64,000 nt of DNA from Xenorhabdus miraniensis (GCF_002632615.1 NZ_NITZ01000023.1:5284-69283); one strand, 5' to 3'. Positions 1-8,642 are shown, counted from the stretch's first letter. Notes: generated by a model from the sequence alone, not told the origin. Program-made: numbers and translations.

Positions 1-474
1 GAACCCTATTTTATATGGCGTAACTTTGCCGGTTAATGACATACCGAGGAAGGTACGGCCATGAAAAGCGCCGCTGAAAGCCACCACACCGCTGCGCCCG
101 GTAGCAGCACGCGCGATCTTCACAGCATTTTCTACTGCCTCAGCTCCGGTGGTAACAAAGACAGTCTTCTTCACAAAATTACCCGGCACCAGACGGTTCA
201 GTCGTTCGGCTAATGCTACATAATTTTCATAAGGCACGACCTGATGACAGGTATGGGTAAACTGTTCCAACTGCTCTCTGGCTGCGGCAATGACACGCGG
301 GTGACGGTGACCTGTATTCACCACGGCGATACCGGCTGCAAAATCAATATAGCGTTGCCCCTGAGCATTCCAGATTTCAGCATTTTCCGCACGTTCAACA
401 TAGACTTGTGTGGTCACGCCAACGCCTTTTGCGATAGCCGCATTGCGCCTTTTAGCTAACATAGATTCAGTCAT
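1..474 (-). CDS. 4-aminobutyrate aminotransferase-like protein (N-terminal 158 residues, cut by window edge)
   Basis: A PLP-dependent class III aminotransferase that would pass an amino group from GABA or a related omega-amino acid to 2-oxoglutarate. The visible N-terminus runs from ATG at 474 (GAGGAG Shine-Dalgarno just upstream) to the window edge. It shows the family pattern YIDFAAGIAVVNTGHRHP (about residues 42-59), TTGAEAVENAVKIAR (about 108-122) and FSGAFHGRT (about 133-141), all typical of GabT/PuuE. The Schiff-base lysine lies outside the window. It is the last visible gene of a minus-strand run that starts with an aldehyde dehydrogenase, which fits a GABA or omega-amino acid route. 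The exact substrate cannot be read from this fragment. Confidence 0.88.
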   Translation of the reverse strand, partial: MTESMLAKRRNAAIAKGVGVTTQVYVERAENAEIWNAQGQRYIDFAAGIAVVNTGHRHPRVIAAAREQLEQFTHTCHQVVPYENYVALAERLNRLVPGNFVKKTVFVTTGAEAVENAVKIARAATGRSGVVAFSGAFHGRTFLGMSLTGKVTPYKIGF

Positions 475-511
475 AAAGTAGAAACTCCTCAGCAATCTGA
501 ATAAATGGGCT

Positions 512-1264
512 TCAGCAGACAAACGCCCTGTGTGATTCAGTGTGTGATGACGGTAGAATCACCAGACGCAGTGAAGGTACTTCTCCATCTGCCGATCGGT
601 TAACGTCTTGGCCCTTCAATAGCGAGCCTGAACGTACTCCCGGTACTGTTGAAGTCACGACACGTGCATCATCATTAATGATTAATGCTGGCTGACCGAT
701 AGCGCCCAAAGCCGGAAGAAGTAACCGATCCAGCGTCGAAACCAGCATATCCACCGCCGCAACACCGACAAACGCCTCATTGATAAGCACCGGATGGGCT
801 ATGGTAATTGTGTAGGCGCCGTTGCAGACATAATCCACATAAGGGCCATCGATGACGGGAAGGTGACGACTGGCCGGCTGCCGGAACCACTCAAACAACC
901 GGAAATCCAAGCGCCGGCGCTGCTCCTGATTATGTTCCAGCTGTGCATACTGAATGGTATTCCCTTCCTGCCGCCACCACTCCAGCGTCCAGTAACCTCC
1001 CTGCTCCTCAACCGTCTTCGTTACCGCATAGCTGGCAAATCCTGCCCCGTTACACCAGGCGTTGTTACGCAGTACATCGTGGATATGTTCTTGTAATGCG
1101 CCGCGCTGCTCCCGTGCCAAGCGGACACCTTCCGTATGATATAACGGCTGCCCCAATAAAATACGCGCTGCCTTATCTGCCAGAGCTGCGGTGGCCTGCT
1201 GCGCCGCGACTAAGATATCGTCCAGAATGCCTCTGGCCCGTTCTACGTGTATGTCGTTGTACAT
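512..1264 (-). CDS. Soluble cache (PDC-type) sensor-domain protein
   Basis: A 250-residue protein with a single cache-like ligand-binding fold. The N-terminal half is a long helix (residues 1-60), followed by a sheet region with the cache-style stretch GPYVDYVCNGAYTITIAHPV (about 140-160) and then VGVAAVDMLVSTLD (about 166-180). It has no signal peptide or membrane segment, so unlike most cache sensors it should be cytoplasmic. No output domain is present. It starts at ATG 1264 behind a GGGAGGGAT ribosome site and lies 36 nt after the GntR gene and 37 nt before the aminotransferase gene. I infer that it senses a pathway metabolite or accessory ligand for the neighbouring regulator. The function is not established. 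Confidence 0.72.
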   Translation of the reverse strand: MYNDIHVERARGILDDILVAAQQATAALADKAARILLGQPLYHTEGVRLAREQRGALQEHIHDVLRNNAWCNGAGFASYAVTKTVEEQGGYWTLEWWRQEGNTIQYAQLEHNQEQRRRLDFRLFEWFRQPASRHLPVIDGPYVDYVCNGAYTITIAHPVLINEAFVGVAAVDMLVSTLDRLLLPALGAIGQPALIINDDARVVTSTVPGVRSGSLLKGQDVNRSADGEVPSLRLVILPSSHTESHRAFVC

Positions 1265-1300
1265 ATCCCTCCCCCCTCTCTTGGGATGAATGCAGCCACA

Positions 1301-2056
1301 TTACTCGTGATCAGATCTCTGCAAGAATGGCGCATCAGTATCCATACGCAATTTGTATTCAAGCAGGTGGTCGGTAATTCGGGTAATCATCTTCTGTGCC
1401 AACTGATAACAAGCGAGGTCATCACCCTGATACAGAGAGGCCAGAAGTGTACGCCAGGCGGCGGAAACCTCGCTGTGAATGGCAGTCTCTCGGTACAGAA
1501 ACACCATCAAAGGTGCCCATTCGACCTGAATCTCCAGCTCCTGATTGGCAAGTCTGGCCGACTGTGCCTGGGATGCCAGAGTTAACAGACAGCGCATATC
1601 TGCTTGTATACGAGCATCCGGTTGCGTTGCGGCTGCAAAACTGTCGATCAGTTGCCCAAGTTTTCTCAGTTCACCCGGCGTTGAACGTTGAGCCGCAAGC
1701 CTCGCGCTGTGACCGATCACTGCACAGTGAAATTCGCTGAAATCTGCCAGTTCGCCTGAAGCCATCAACTGCAACGGGTGATATTTCCGCATTGTCTCAA
1801 CGGGAACCTGACACACAAAACTACCGCCATAACGTCCGCGCCGAGTATCGATCAACTGTCTGGCGCGCAGCGTGTTCAGGGCATCACGAACCGTTACCGG
1901 TGACACACCCAACAATCGCGATAGCTCGTTCTCGTTAGGCAGCTGCTCATCGGTCTGCAATATCCCGGAGATGATCGCGTTACTTAAACGTTCCACAACC
2001 TGTTCTGTCCGGGTAGCCTGATCCAGTGGTGCGTAGACGATAGAATATGTCGTCAT
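1301..2056 (-). CDS. GntR-family transcriptional regulator, FadR/FCD subfamily
   Basis: A 251-residue regulator. Residues about 15-80 form the winged helix-turn-helix (NAIISGILQTDEQLPNENEL, then LGVSPVTVRDALNTLRARQL). Residues about 95-240 form an all-helical FCD ligand domain with the usual histidine-bearing helices (FHCAVIGHSARLAA; MITRITDHL near the C-terminus), which in this family bind a metal and a carboxylate ligand. The gene sits between the SnoaL-like gene and the cache gene on the same strand, with gaps of 53 and 36 nt. It therefore probably controls this catabolic operon in response to an organic or amino acid intermediate. ATG at 2056 follows a usable AGGAATTAGAGA site. Confidence 0.85.
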   Translation of the reverse strand: MTTYSIVYAPLDQATRTEQVVERLSNAIISGILQTDEQLPNENELSRLLGVSPVTVRDALNTLRARQLIDTRRGRYGGSFVCQVPVETMRKYHPLQLMASGELADFSEFHCAVIGHSARLAAQRSTPGELRKLGQLIDSFAAATQPDARIQADMRCLLTLASQAQSARLANQELEIQVEWAPLMVFLYRETAIHSEVSAAWRTLLASLYQGDDLACYQLAQKMITRITDHLLEYKLRMDTDAPFLQRSDHE

Positions 2057-2109
2057 TCTCTAATTCCTGATTGAAATGACATGAGATTTCAGCATGTCCT
2101 CATACAACG

Positions 2110-2913
2110 CTAAAAAATACCGTGGCGATGCAGCGCTTGCGCATCCTCTGGCACCGGAGAGATAGCATCCCAAAGCTCAGCCACTTTGCCGTTCTCAACA
2201 CGCCATAGCTCAAAGTAGCTGTGACGTGCTCCGGCAATACTTCCCTCTGAGTGGGTCAGAACAAACTGTCCGTCGGCTACTGTATGGTGGATTTTTGCAT
2301 AATGCAGGCCCTGCCCTTCATCCCTGAGTTGCTTAAGAAACGCAATGACCTCAGCTGTTCCATCGGGAATATCGGGGCTGTGCTGGCGAAACGCCTCACC
2401 ATTGGTGTAGTTTCCAAACTCATCATAATGCCCTTCGATCAGGGTACGCGTGAAAAAATTAACCACCAGTTCTCGGTTCTTCTCTCTGTCATGGTTATGG
2501 CCCGTTTCAGTCGGGCCGTCTAACTGAGTTCGGCCACTGGCATTGGGCGCAGACTGCGGCACTAAGCCATCCCAGTGCTCCACGATTAAACCATCGGCAA
2601 CCCGGTACAGATCGAAACCGACCAACGGCTGATCGTCTAACCCCGTAAAACGGCCGTGGATAGCAACCAGATCTCCGTCCTGTAGTACGCGATACGTTTC
2701 ATGGTGCAGTGCAGGATGTGTCTGAACTAGCTCACGCAGACCAGTAAGGCCATCTTTGACCAATGGGGAATGTTCAATGAAATTCGGCGCAAAATAACGC
2801 TCAAGCGCCCCCACATCACGGTCAGTAAACAGCTCGTGGTGCGCGCGTGACACTATGTTTCGTAAAGAATTGTTCCATGAAGAACCGTCACGCAAAGATC
2901 TATTTTGATTCAT
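2110..2913 (-). CDS. Tandem SnoaL/NTF2-like protein
   Basis: A 267-residue protein made of two NTF2-like (SnoaL-type) cone folds in tandem. Repeat 1 (about 20-128) contains YFAPNFIEHSPLVKDGLTGL and DLYRVADGLIVEHWDGL. Repeat 2 (about 145-262) contains EAFRQHSPDIPDGTAEVIAF and ELWRVENGKVAELWDAI. The paired F-x-x-H-SP and R-V-x-[DN]-G-x-[IV]-x-E-[HL]-WD signatures show the internal duplication directly. Such proteins are often small-molecule isomerases, aldolase-like enzymes or binding proteins, and many have no known reaction. It begins 15 nt after the aldehyde dehydrogenase stop, so the two should be co-transcribed. I infer a role beside the aldehyde dehydrogenase but cannot name the substrate. 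Confidence 0.8.
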   Translation of the reverse strand: MNQNRSLRDGSSWNNSLRNIVSRAHHELFTDRDVGALERYFAPNFIEHSPLVKDGLTGLRELVQTHPALHHETYRVLQDGDLVAIHGRFTGLDDQPLVGFDLYRVADGLIVEHWDGLVPQSAPNASGRTQLDGPTETGHNHDREKNRELVVNFFTRTLIEGHYDEFGNYTNGEAFRQHSPDIPDGTAEVIAFLKQLRDEGQGLHYAKIHHTVADGQFVLTHSEGSIAGARHSYFELWRVENGKVAELWDAISPVPEDAQALHRHGIF

Positions 2914-2928
2914 TATGGGTGTCCTGTA

Positions 2929-4359
2929 TTAGTCGTTGGAACTCATTACGTGTTTGATACGCGTATATTCATCGAAACCATAAGCCGACAGATCTTTACC
3001 GTACCCAGAGTTTTTGAAGCCGCCATGCGGTGCTTCAGCCGTAAGAGGAATATGGGTGTTAATCCAGACAGTTCCAAAATCAAGCTCACGAGACAGGCGC
3101 AATGTGCGGCCATGGTCGCGGGTCCAGACACTGGAGGCCAACCCGTATTTCACATCATTAGCTTTCTCGATAGCATCCTGCTCTGTCAGGAACTTCTGCA
3201 CTGTGATAACAGGGCCAAAAATCTCGGTCTGAATCATTTCATCGCTCTGCTCCAGACCGGTAATCACCGTAGGTTCAAAGTAATATCCCGAACGATCGGC
3301 CTGACGGCCTCCTGTTTCGATACGGGCATGAGCGGGCAGACGGGCAATGAATCCTTTGACCTGCTCTAGCTGGCGGATATTATTCAGCGGCCCATACAGC
3401 GCCTCTTTATCTTCTGGATTGCCAAAACGGGTGGCTTTAGCTGCCGCCACCAATTTAGTGACGAAGATATCGTGAACAGATTCATGCACCAGCACACGTG
3501 AAGCCGCCGTGCAGTCCTGACCGGCATTGAAGTACCCCGCGGTAACAATGGTCTCTACCGCTTTGTCTATATCCGCATCAGCAAAAATAACTACTGGCGC
3601 TTTGCCACCCAGTTCCAGATGCGCTCTGGTGAGATTAGCTGCTGCCGAAGAGGCAACCTGCAAACCTGCACGTACGGAACCGGTGATGGAAACCATAGCC
3701 GGCGTTTTGTGTGAAACTACCAGAGCACCCGCGCTGGCATTACCCAAAACCACATTGAAGGTGCCGGCAGGAAAGAACGGAGCGGACAGTTCAGCCAGTA
3801 ACAGGGTACTCTCCGGCGTAGTATCGCTCGGTTTAAGCACCACGGCATTACCTGCTGCCAGCGCAGGCGCTATCTTCCACACCGCCATCATCAACGGATA
3901 GTTCCATGGGGTAACCTGCCCTACTACGCCCAGCGGTTCACGCCGGATACTGGTAGTCATACCAGAAAGATATTCAGCTGTGGCCTTACCTTCCAAAAAA
4001 CGCGCTGCACCGGCGAAGAAACGGATATGATCCACCGATGTTGCAATCTCCTCGGAGGCAATCAGGTGTTTGAGCTGCCCGGTATTGCGGCTTTGCGACT
4101 CAATCAGGCGTTCAGCATTTTTTTCTACCGCATCAGCCAGCGCTAACAACGCCTGCTGACGTGCCGAGGGAGTGCTGCGTCCCCAAATTTTAAACGCCTC
4201 TTTGGCCGATGCGTAAGCATCATCAACATCCGCCGCGGTCGCGTTAGGAGAACGCGCATAAGATTCACCGGTGACCGGGCTTACCAGATCAAAATATTCG
4301 GAACCTTTAGATTCAGTATACTGACCATTAATGAAATGCCTGAGCGTTGGTACTGACAT
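2929..4359 (-). CDS. NAD(P)-dependent aldehyde dehydrogenase, gamma-aminobutyraldehyde dehydrogenase type
   Basis: A 476-residue aldehyde dehydrogenase close in pattern to E. coli PatD (YdcW), which oxidises 4-aminobutanal to GABA. The active-site pair is visible: Glu249 in LELGGKAP and Cys283 in AGQDCTAASR. The substrate-anchor segment TPWNYPLMMAVWKIAPALAAG lies near 150-170. I chose ATG at 4359 because a perfect AGGAGGT sits just upstream and the protein then starts like its relatives; an in-frame ATG 75 nt further up has no such site. It is the first gene of the operon that ends in a GabT-like enzyme, so an aminoaldehyde to omega-amino acid to transamination route is a reasonable inference. 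Other small aldehydes cannot be excluded. Confidence 0.87.
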   Translation of the reverse strand: MSVPTLRHFINGQYTESKGSEYFDLVSPVTGESYARSPNATAADVDDAYASAKEAFKIWGRSTPSARQQALLALADAVEKNAERLIESQSRNTGQLKHLIASEEIATSVDHIRFFAGAARFLEGKATAEYLSGMTTSIRREPLGVVGQVTPWNYPLMMAVWKIAPALAAGNAVVLKPSDTTPESTLLLAELSAPFFPAGTFNVVLGNASAGALVVSHKTPAMVSITGSVRAGLQVASSAAANLTRAHLELGGKAPVVIFADADIDKAVETIVTAGYFNAGQDCTAASRVLVHESVHDIFVTKLVAAAKATRFGNPEDKEALYGPLNNIRQLEQVKGFIARLPAHARIETGGRQADRSGYYFEPTVITGLEQSDEMIQTEIFGPVITVQKFLTEQDAIEKANDVKYGLASSVWTRDHGRTLRLSRELDFGTVWINTHIPLTAEAPHGGFKNSGYGKDLSAYGFDEYTRIKHVMSSND

Positions 4360-4555
4360 CGCTACCTCCTGATAGATTAAATGTATAAGATATAACCTAT
4401 GATTTAATATATTTAATGGTTGCATTTCAGTCAAACTTGTAGCAGAAATGTAAAAACAAGAGGTAATTTAGATACATACATGTAACTTTCAGTGTTTCTG
4501 TCAGAAAAAAATATTCAGATCTGTGAAGAGGATCGAGGATTTCATATTTACGGAT

Positions 4556-4597
4556 CGGATGTTACGAAGCGGATGTTACGAAACGGACAGTACGAAC
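4556..4597. repeat. Three 14-bp tandem repeats
   Basis: Three head-to-tail 14-bp units lie in the non-coding gap: cggatgttacgaag, cggatgttacgaaa and cggacagtacgaac. The first two differ only at the last base and the third is degenerate. The unit length is not a multiple of three and no ORF runs through it. It lies about 200 bp upstream of the aldehyde dehydrogenase start and 115 bp before a transposase remnant. Nothing else was recognised in 4435-4710. Confidence 0.7.
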
Positions 4598-4710
4598 AAA
4601 CCAGCTGACTCAGTTCGGTTTATGACACTGCACTGTTACAAATAGACTTATCGGTTATCATGAAACCACCGCGAATCGTCATTTGAAATGACGACATCAA
4701 TCAGGAAAAG

Positions 4711-4872
4711 CAGGTCCCTGAAAATGGCGGCTCCGAAAGCCGTTTGCCTGTCGAGCAAAGCGCAGACCTTATCGACTATCTGACCGCCAACTTGTTATAT
4801 ACGATCGCCCAAATTATGGCCTATGTTCGGGAGTGTTGGCAGATTACTTTCATTCTTACGCAGATTTATTAA
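4711..4872 (+). pseudogene. IS630-type transposase N-terminal remnant
   Basis: A 53-codon open stretch ending in TAA encodes SESRLPVEQSADLIDYLTAN followed by LLYTIAQIMAYVRECWQIT. This is the helix-turn-helix region seen in IS630-family transposases of enterobacteria, which share a pattern of the form RL-x-x-EQ-x-A-x-L-x-x-YL and T-x-AQI-x-x-YV. The normal continuation (the paired-type linker and DDE domain) is missing. The reading frame ends shortly after, at the tnaB 3' side. It has no good start codon and no flanking terminal repeats that I can see. It marks an old insertion between the catabolic operon and the tna operon. Confidence 0.6.
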
Positions 4873-4885
4873 CAGCGTATATCAA

Positions 4886-6133
4886 TCAGTGATAAATAGG
4901 TAATAAATTAAACTGTGCCAATAATTGGCAAATGATACCGAATATACCAAATGCAATGACTGTATAAATTAACCCCTTACCGCCCCATACTTTAAAACCA
5001 AATTCAGAAAATTTTTTTCGGGCTTTTAATACCATCACTGCGGGACAGATAATCGCCCAAATACAAGCTGCCATACCAGCATACGCAATAGCAATTAAAA
5101 ATCCGTTTGGAAAAAACATACATAACAACAGAGGAGGAGTAAAACAAATCAGTGCTGATTTCAATCTTCCGCCAGAATTATCCTTAAAATTAAGCGTAGC
5201 CAATATATAATCGAATAATCCAATTGCAACGCCTAAGAATGAGCAAAATACCGCACTAATTGAGAACCATAATAAAAATGTTTCGATATAATCGCTAGTT
5301 AGCACAGTATAAAGAGAATCAATAAACGCGTCTAAATTACCTCCTTTGTTAATAATGGTAATAAATTGTTCTCTTGGTAAATTCCCCATAGTGCCGATCA
5401 TCCAAAGTAAATAAATGATCAACGCAAGAACACATCCGACAATACAACTTTTTACCACTTTTCTTTCATTCTGATTATAAATTTTATATAAACTACACAC
5501 ATTTCCATGATAACCAAATGAAGTAATCGCATATGGAATAATAATAAAAACAAAAGGATACAATGCTAACTGGTTACTTCCCTCTACCGAAAAACTAAAG
5601 AGTAATGAACTTTTTGCTTGTATAAACAAGCCTGAAAAAGCCAATACAAAAAGCACTATTTTAATGAAAAGAAATAGTGAAGTAAGCCGGCTCGCACATG
5701 TCCCTCCCCACCATATGGTTGCACCAAGGACAATGGAAAAGATAATAAAAATCGCTCTCAGGTTGATATTATATCCATAGAGGCGTGAAGCGCCATAAAT
5801 AACAGATCCAGCAGCGGAAATATAGGCATACATTAATATATATAAAACGAAAATCAATGATACATTAGCAATATAACATGCCCACTTTGGTAATAACTCT
5901 TTTGAAATATAAAAGTAATTTGTTCCTGCGCCATACTTTGATGTGCATTCAAGAATATATATTCCAGAATGAAGCATAATAAAACAAACGATAAGTAAAA
6001 CCAAAAGAGAGTTAATAAACCAAGCGCCTGACATTATGGTCGGCAAACTAAACATTCCGGCCCCTATCATTGCACCACCCAGCACAAAACCTCCCACAAT
6101 AATTGAGGGCTCTTTATTAATTAAATGGCTCAT
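4886..6133 (-). CDS. tnaB: Tryptophan permease TnaB (HAAAP family)
   Basis: A 415-residue inner-membrane transporter of the aromatic amino acid HAAAP family, predicted to import tryptophan for the tryptophanase encoded just upstream. The N-terminal signature IVGGFVLGGAMIGAGMFSLP (about residues 12-31) is the family substrate-binding helix 1. Eleven hydrophobic segments follow, with conserved SFGYHGNV (about 205-212), GTMGNLPREQF and GLFDYILA. The pattern resembles E. coli TnaB and the closely related tyrosine permeases, so specificity rests largely on context. The gene begins 65 nt after tnaA, with a hairpin between them. It is the last gene of the tnaCAB operon. Confidence 0.87.
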   Translation of the reverse strand: MSHLINKEPSIIVGGFVLGGAMIGAGMFSLPTIMSGAWFINSLLVLLIVCFIMLHSGIYILECTSKYGAGTNYFYISKELLPKWACYIANVSLIFVLYILMYAYISAAGSVIYGASRLYGYNINLRAIFIIFSIVLGATIWWGGTCASRLTSLFLFIKIVLFVLAFSGLFIQAKSSLLFSFSVEGSNQLALYPFVFIIIPYAITSFGYHGNVCSLYKIYNQNERKVVKSCIVGCVLALIIYLLWMIGTMGNLPREQFITIINKGGNLDAFIDSLYTVLTSDYIETFLLWFSISAVFCSFLGVAIGLFDYILATLNFKDNSGGRLKSALICFTPPLLLCMFFPNGFLIAIAYAGMAACIWAIICPAVMVLKARKKFSEFGFKVWGGKGLIYTVIAFGIFGIICQLLAQFNLLPIYH

Positions 6134-6161
6134 TGTTCTTTCCTTAATAGAATAAGGATAA

Positions 6162-6184
6162 GGCTCCCGTATTGCACGAGAGCC
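6162..6184 (-). other. Stem-loop between tnaA and tnaB
   Basis: On the minus strand GGCTCTCGT and ACGGGAGCC form a nine-pair stem (one G-U pair) around a five-base loop, in the 65-nt tnaA-tnaB gap. No T-run follows, so it more likely protects tnaA mRNA or lowers tnaB expression than terminates fully. Confidence 0.5.
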
Positions 6185-6198
6185 GTTATTAATGATGG

Positions 6199-7602
6199 TT
6201 ATTTGATAGGTTTTAATCTGGCCGTAAAGTGTCTTAATACCGGAGGCTCATATTCAAATTCAAGCCCTTTAAGGGTTGGGAGCTTATCTTTCAGGCCAAT
6301 TAATGTATCTGCAATATAATCCATATGGTCATTGGTATATACCCGGCGAGCAATAGTCAGGCGCATAAATTCCATAGCAGAAGGTTTCTGTTCTCCTGTT
6401 GCCGGATCACGTCCTAAAAGAAACGAGCCAATTTCTACCGCACGCACACCTGATTCCAGATAAAGTGCATTAATAACAGCCTGAGCAGGGAACTGATCTC
6501 CGGGAATATGAGGAACTAATTTTTTACAGTCGACAAAAACAGCATGTCCGCCAGTAGGGTACTGAATAGGAATACCACCTTCCCGCAGGCGATCTCCCAG
6601 ATATTTCACCTGACCGATACGATAATGCAGATATTCTTCCTTCGTTCCTTCTTCTAACCCTTGAACCATTGCTGCCATATCACGCCCAGCGAGTCCACCG
6701 TAGGTGACAAATCCTTCCATAGGAACACAACGTTGTCTTGCTAAAGTAAAGGTATTTTCATCATTTTTAATACATACCAATCCACCGATGTTTAATAATG
6801 GATCTTTTTTCGCTGACATAGTTAATGCATCTGCATATTTGTACATCTCAAAAATAATTTCTTTGATTGTTGCGTTTTTATATTTAGGATCGCGCTCTTT
6901 AATAAAGTAGGCGTTTTCACAGAAACGCGCTGAATCCATGACTACAAAAATATTATGTTGTTTGGCTATTTCATATACTTCTTTTAAATTACTCAGTGCG
7001 ACCGGCTGACCGCCTGCACTATTACAAGTTACCGTTGATACAATAGCAACCACATTATCCCCACCGTGTTCAGCAATAGTGGCTTTTAATTTTTCAATAT
7101 CAAAATTACCTTTCCAATCATAATAATTTTCAGAGTCAAATGCTTTTTCAGTGACAATGTTAATTGCCTTACAACCGTTTAATTCTACGTGTGCTGCGGT
7201 TGTATCAAAGTGGAAATTTGAAATAAAGACAGGCTGTTTCGCTTTACCTTCTTGTTGTTTCATTTTTAACAACACCGGGAAAAGAATATTCTCTGCCCCA
7301 CGTCCCTGATGAGCAGGAATAACATAATCGTAATCAAATAATTCTTTTACCTTATCCTTTAAATCGTAATAATTTCTGGAACCTGCATAAGCTTCATCAC
7401 CAGTCATCATCGCAGCCCATTGCTGGTCACTCATCGCATTTGTTCCGGAGTCGGTTAATAGATCGATATATACCGCACTGCTGGGAAGTAAAAATGGGTT
7501 ATAACCTGCTTCTTTTAATGCCGCCTCACGCTCTTCTCTTGATGGAATGCGGATATTTTCTACCATTTTAATGCGGAACGGTTCTACGATTCTTTTAGCC
7601 AT
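6199..7602 (-). CDS. tnaA: Tryptophanase (tryptophan indole-lyase), Proteus type
   Basis: A 467-residue PLP enzyme that cleaves L-tryptophan to indole, pyruvate and ammonia. It matches remembered Proteus vulgaris tryptophanase almost word for word at the start ([18 protein letters not shown]) and end ([15 protein letters not shown]). Visible PLP and active-site features include [29 protein letters not shown], the D-SARF motif and the Schiff-base lysine in [12 protein letters not shown] near residue 266. Tyrosine phenol-lyase is the close alternative, but the C-terminal [17 protein letters not shown] and the TnaC leader upstream both fit tryptophanase. ATG at 7602 follows AAAGGT. Expression is predicted to be tryptophan-induced by TnaC-dependent antitermination. 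Confidence 0.94.
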   Translation of the reverse strand: MAKRIVEPFRIKMVENIRIPSREEREAALKEAGYNPFLLPSSAVYIDLLTDSGTNAMSDQQWAAMMTGDEAYAGSRNYYDLKDKVKELFDYDYVIPAHQGRGAENILFPVLLKMKQQEGKAKQPVFISNFHFDTTAAHVELNGCKAINIVTEKAFDSENYYDWKGNFDIEKLKATIAEHGGDNVVAIVSTVTCNSAGGQPVALSNLKEVYEIAKQHNIFVVMDSARFCENAYFIKERDPKYKNATIKEIIFEMYKYADALTMSAKKDPLLNIGGLVCIKNDENTFTLARQRCVPMEGFVTYGGLAGRDMAAMVQGLEEGTKEEYLHYRIGQVKYLGDRLREGGIPIQYPTGGHAVFVDCKKLVPHIPGDQFPAQAVINALYLESGVRAVEIGSFLLGRDPATGEQKPSAMEFMRLTIARRVYTNDHMDYIADTLIGLKDKLPTLKGLEFEYEPPVLRHFTARLKPIK

Positions 7603-7710
7603 AACAATACCTTTAATATGAAATTAAATAATTTAAGTAAAATTTTCTGACTCTTTTTGCATGAGCAAAAAAAGCGAAATAAAAATGAAAAGAGGAAAAT
7701 AAATCAGGTA

Positions 7711-7815
7711 TTATTTTTGAGGGAAAAAGAAGGCGAGTTCGGTATCAATATTAAACCATTTCTTCATATTGAAGAAACCTCTTAATACTATTAACACTTC
7801 ATAAGACGAGTACAT
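7711..7815 (-). CDS. tnaC: TnaC leader peptide, 34 residues
   Basis: A short ORF 108 nt upstream of tnaA with a GGAAGGATAAAAGT ribosome site. The peptide carries KKWFNID, identical to the E. coli TnaC core KWFNID, with Trp20, Asp24 and Pro32. Spacing between the Trp, Asp and Pro (4 and 12 residues) is the same as Trp12-Asp16-Pro24 in E. coli. Unlike E. coli TnaC, which ends in Pro, two residues (Gln-Lys) follow before TAA, resembling the longer Proteus leader. In the known mechanism the nascent peptide with bound tryptophan stalls the ribosome and blocks Rho access, allowing transcription into tnaA-tnaB. It is too short to appear in a standard ORF list. Confidence 0.9.
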   Translation of the reverse strand: MYSSYEVLIVLRGFFNMKKWFNIDTELAFFFPQK

Positions 7816-7947
7816 ACTTTTATCCTTCCATTCTGGAACTAGTATACTTTTCGTAACAATGTATATAACAGTTAAGACCATATAGTAATAGTATCAATGT
7901 ATAAATTGAACAATAATCACATTATTAGTAAGTTACTCATAAATAAC

Positions 7948-7963
7948 TTAGACATTCGTCACA
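7948..7963 (-). promoter_or_regulatory. Possible CRP site upstream of tnaC
   Basis: The minus strand reads TGTGA-cgaatg-TCTAA, two mismatches from TGTGA-N6-TCACA, centred about 140 bp upstream of the tnaC start. A second weaker half-site (TGTGA with TTCAA) lies at 7906-7921. CRP activation of tna operons is established in E. coli. A TTTATA -10 candidate near 7900-7905 would put the CRP centre about 60 bp upstream of transcription start. This is inference from spacing only. Confidence 0.35.
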
Positions 7964-8015
7964 TTAATTTTCCTTGTGGTTACTCTGGTCTATTAATAAT
8001 GATGAATGCTCAGAT

Positions 8016-8084
8016 ATGCTAACCCGCCCGAAAAACACCACTATCCGTGATCTGGTCATTTTGCCAAGCAGCGTTGATCTTTAG
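8016..8084 (+). pseudogene. C-terminal scrap of a short-chain dehydrogenase
   Basis: The frame MLTRPKNTTIRDLVILPSSV plus two residues and TAG matches the C-terminal signature of SDR sugar alcohol dehydrogenases (LTRP-x-[NH]-x-x-I-x-[ED]-L-x-[IL]-[ML]-P). No upstream part of the gene remains. It stops 32 bp before the decayed sugar kinase start, the usual gene order for pentitol catabolism loci, so I read it as the tail of a deleted partner gene. Confidence 0.5.
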
Positions 8085-8116
8085 CCACAAAAGAGATAGG
8101 CGCTGAAGGAGAAACT

Positions 8117-8359
8117 ATGAACAATAATGTACAGAGCAGACAGGACAGCAACAAAGTTATCATTGGTATTGATGTCGGTACAGGCAGTGCCCGTGCCGGT
8201 ATCGGTATCGGTATCGGTTTCGATTCCACCTGCTCATTGGTCGTACTGGATAAAGATAAGGAGCCGATTTCTGTCAGTCCGAGTAAAGACCCGAACCGTA
8301 ATATCATTGTCTGGATGGATCACCGGGCGACAGCACAGGCAGAACGCATCAACACCTGA
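8117..8359 (+). pseudogene. FGGY-family carbohydrate kinase, internally deleted and truncated
   Basis: An intact start (AAGGAG ribosome site, ATG at 8117) reads into the FGGY kinase phosphate-binding motif [14 protein letters not shown]. It then jumps directly to the later block [20 protein letters not shown] and [18 protein letters not shown] before a stop at residue 81. Full-length relatives of the ribulokinase type are roughly 540 residues and hold about 60-70 residues between these blocks, so there is an in-frame internal deletion as well as loss of most of the protein. At the junction the hexamer ggtatc is repeated three times, giving GIGIGIG. The product cannot be an active kinase. Confidence 0.8.
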
Positions 8360-8642
8360 AAACAAAAATATATTATTAAACAATATATTAGTCGCGTGTA
8401 ATTACGAACTACCACAAAACTTATCTGCTGACGGTATCAGGAAAAAGTATCGCAATAGGATACATCGTACTCAACTATGACAAATAAAATACATAAGAAA
8501 GTTTTGTGAAAATAATTCAGGTATCTGTGATACTGAATGGGCATTACATATCAAATGCTATCGCAAATGATTATACCAAACCGTTATACTGTTCAAATTG
8601 TTCAAATTCCACCCAGAAAACCTTAATATTCTCAAGTAGTTA

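Noticed and set aside
6199..7602. Tyrosine phenol-lyase instead of tryptophanase
   Set aside because: The two families are close, but the full sequence follows Proteus tryptophanase, and a TnaC leader with Trp-Asp-Pro precedes it.
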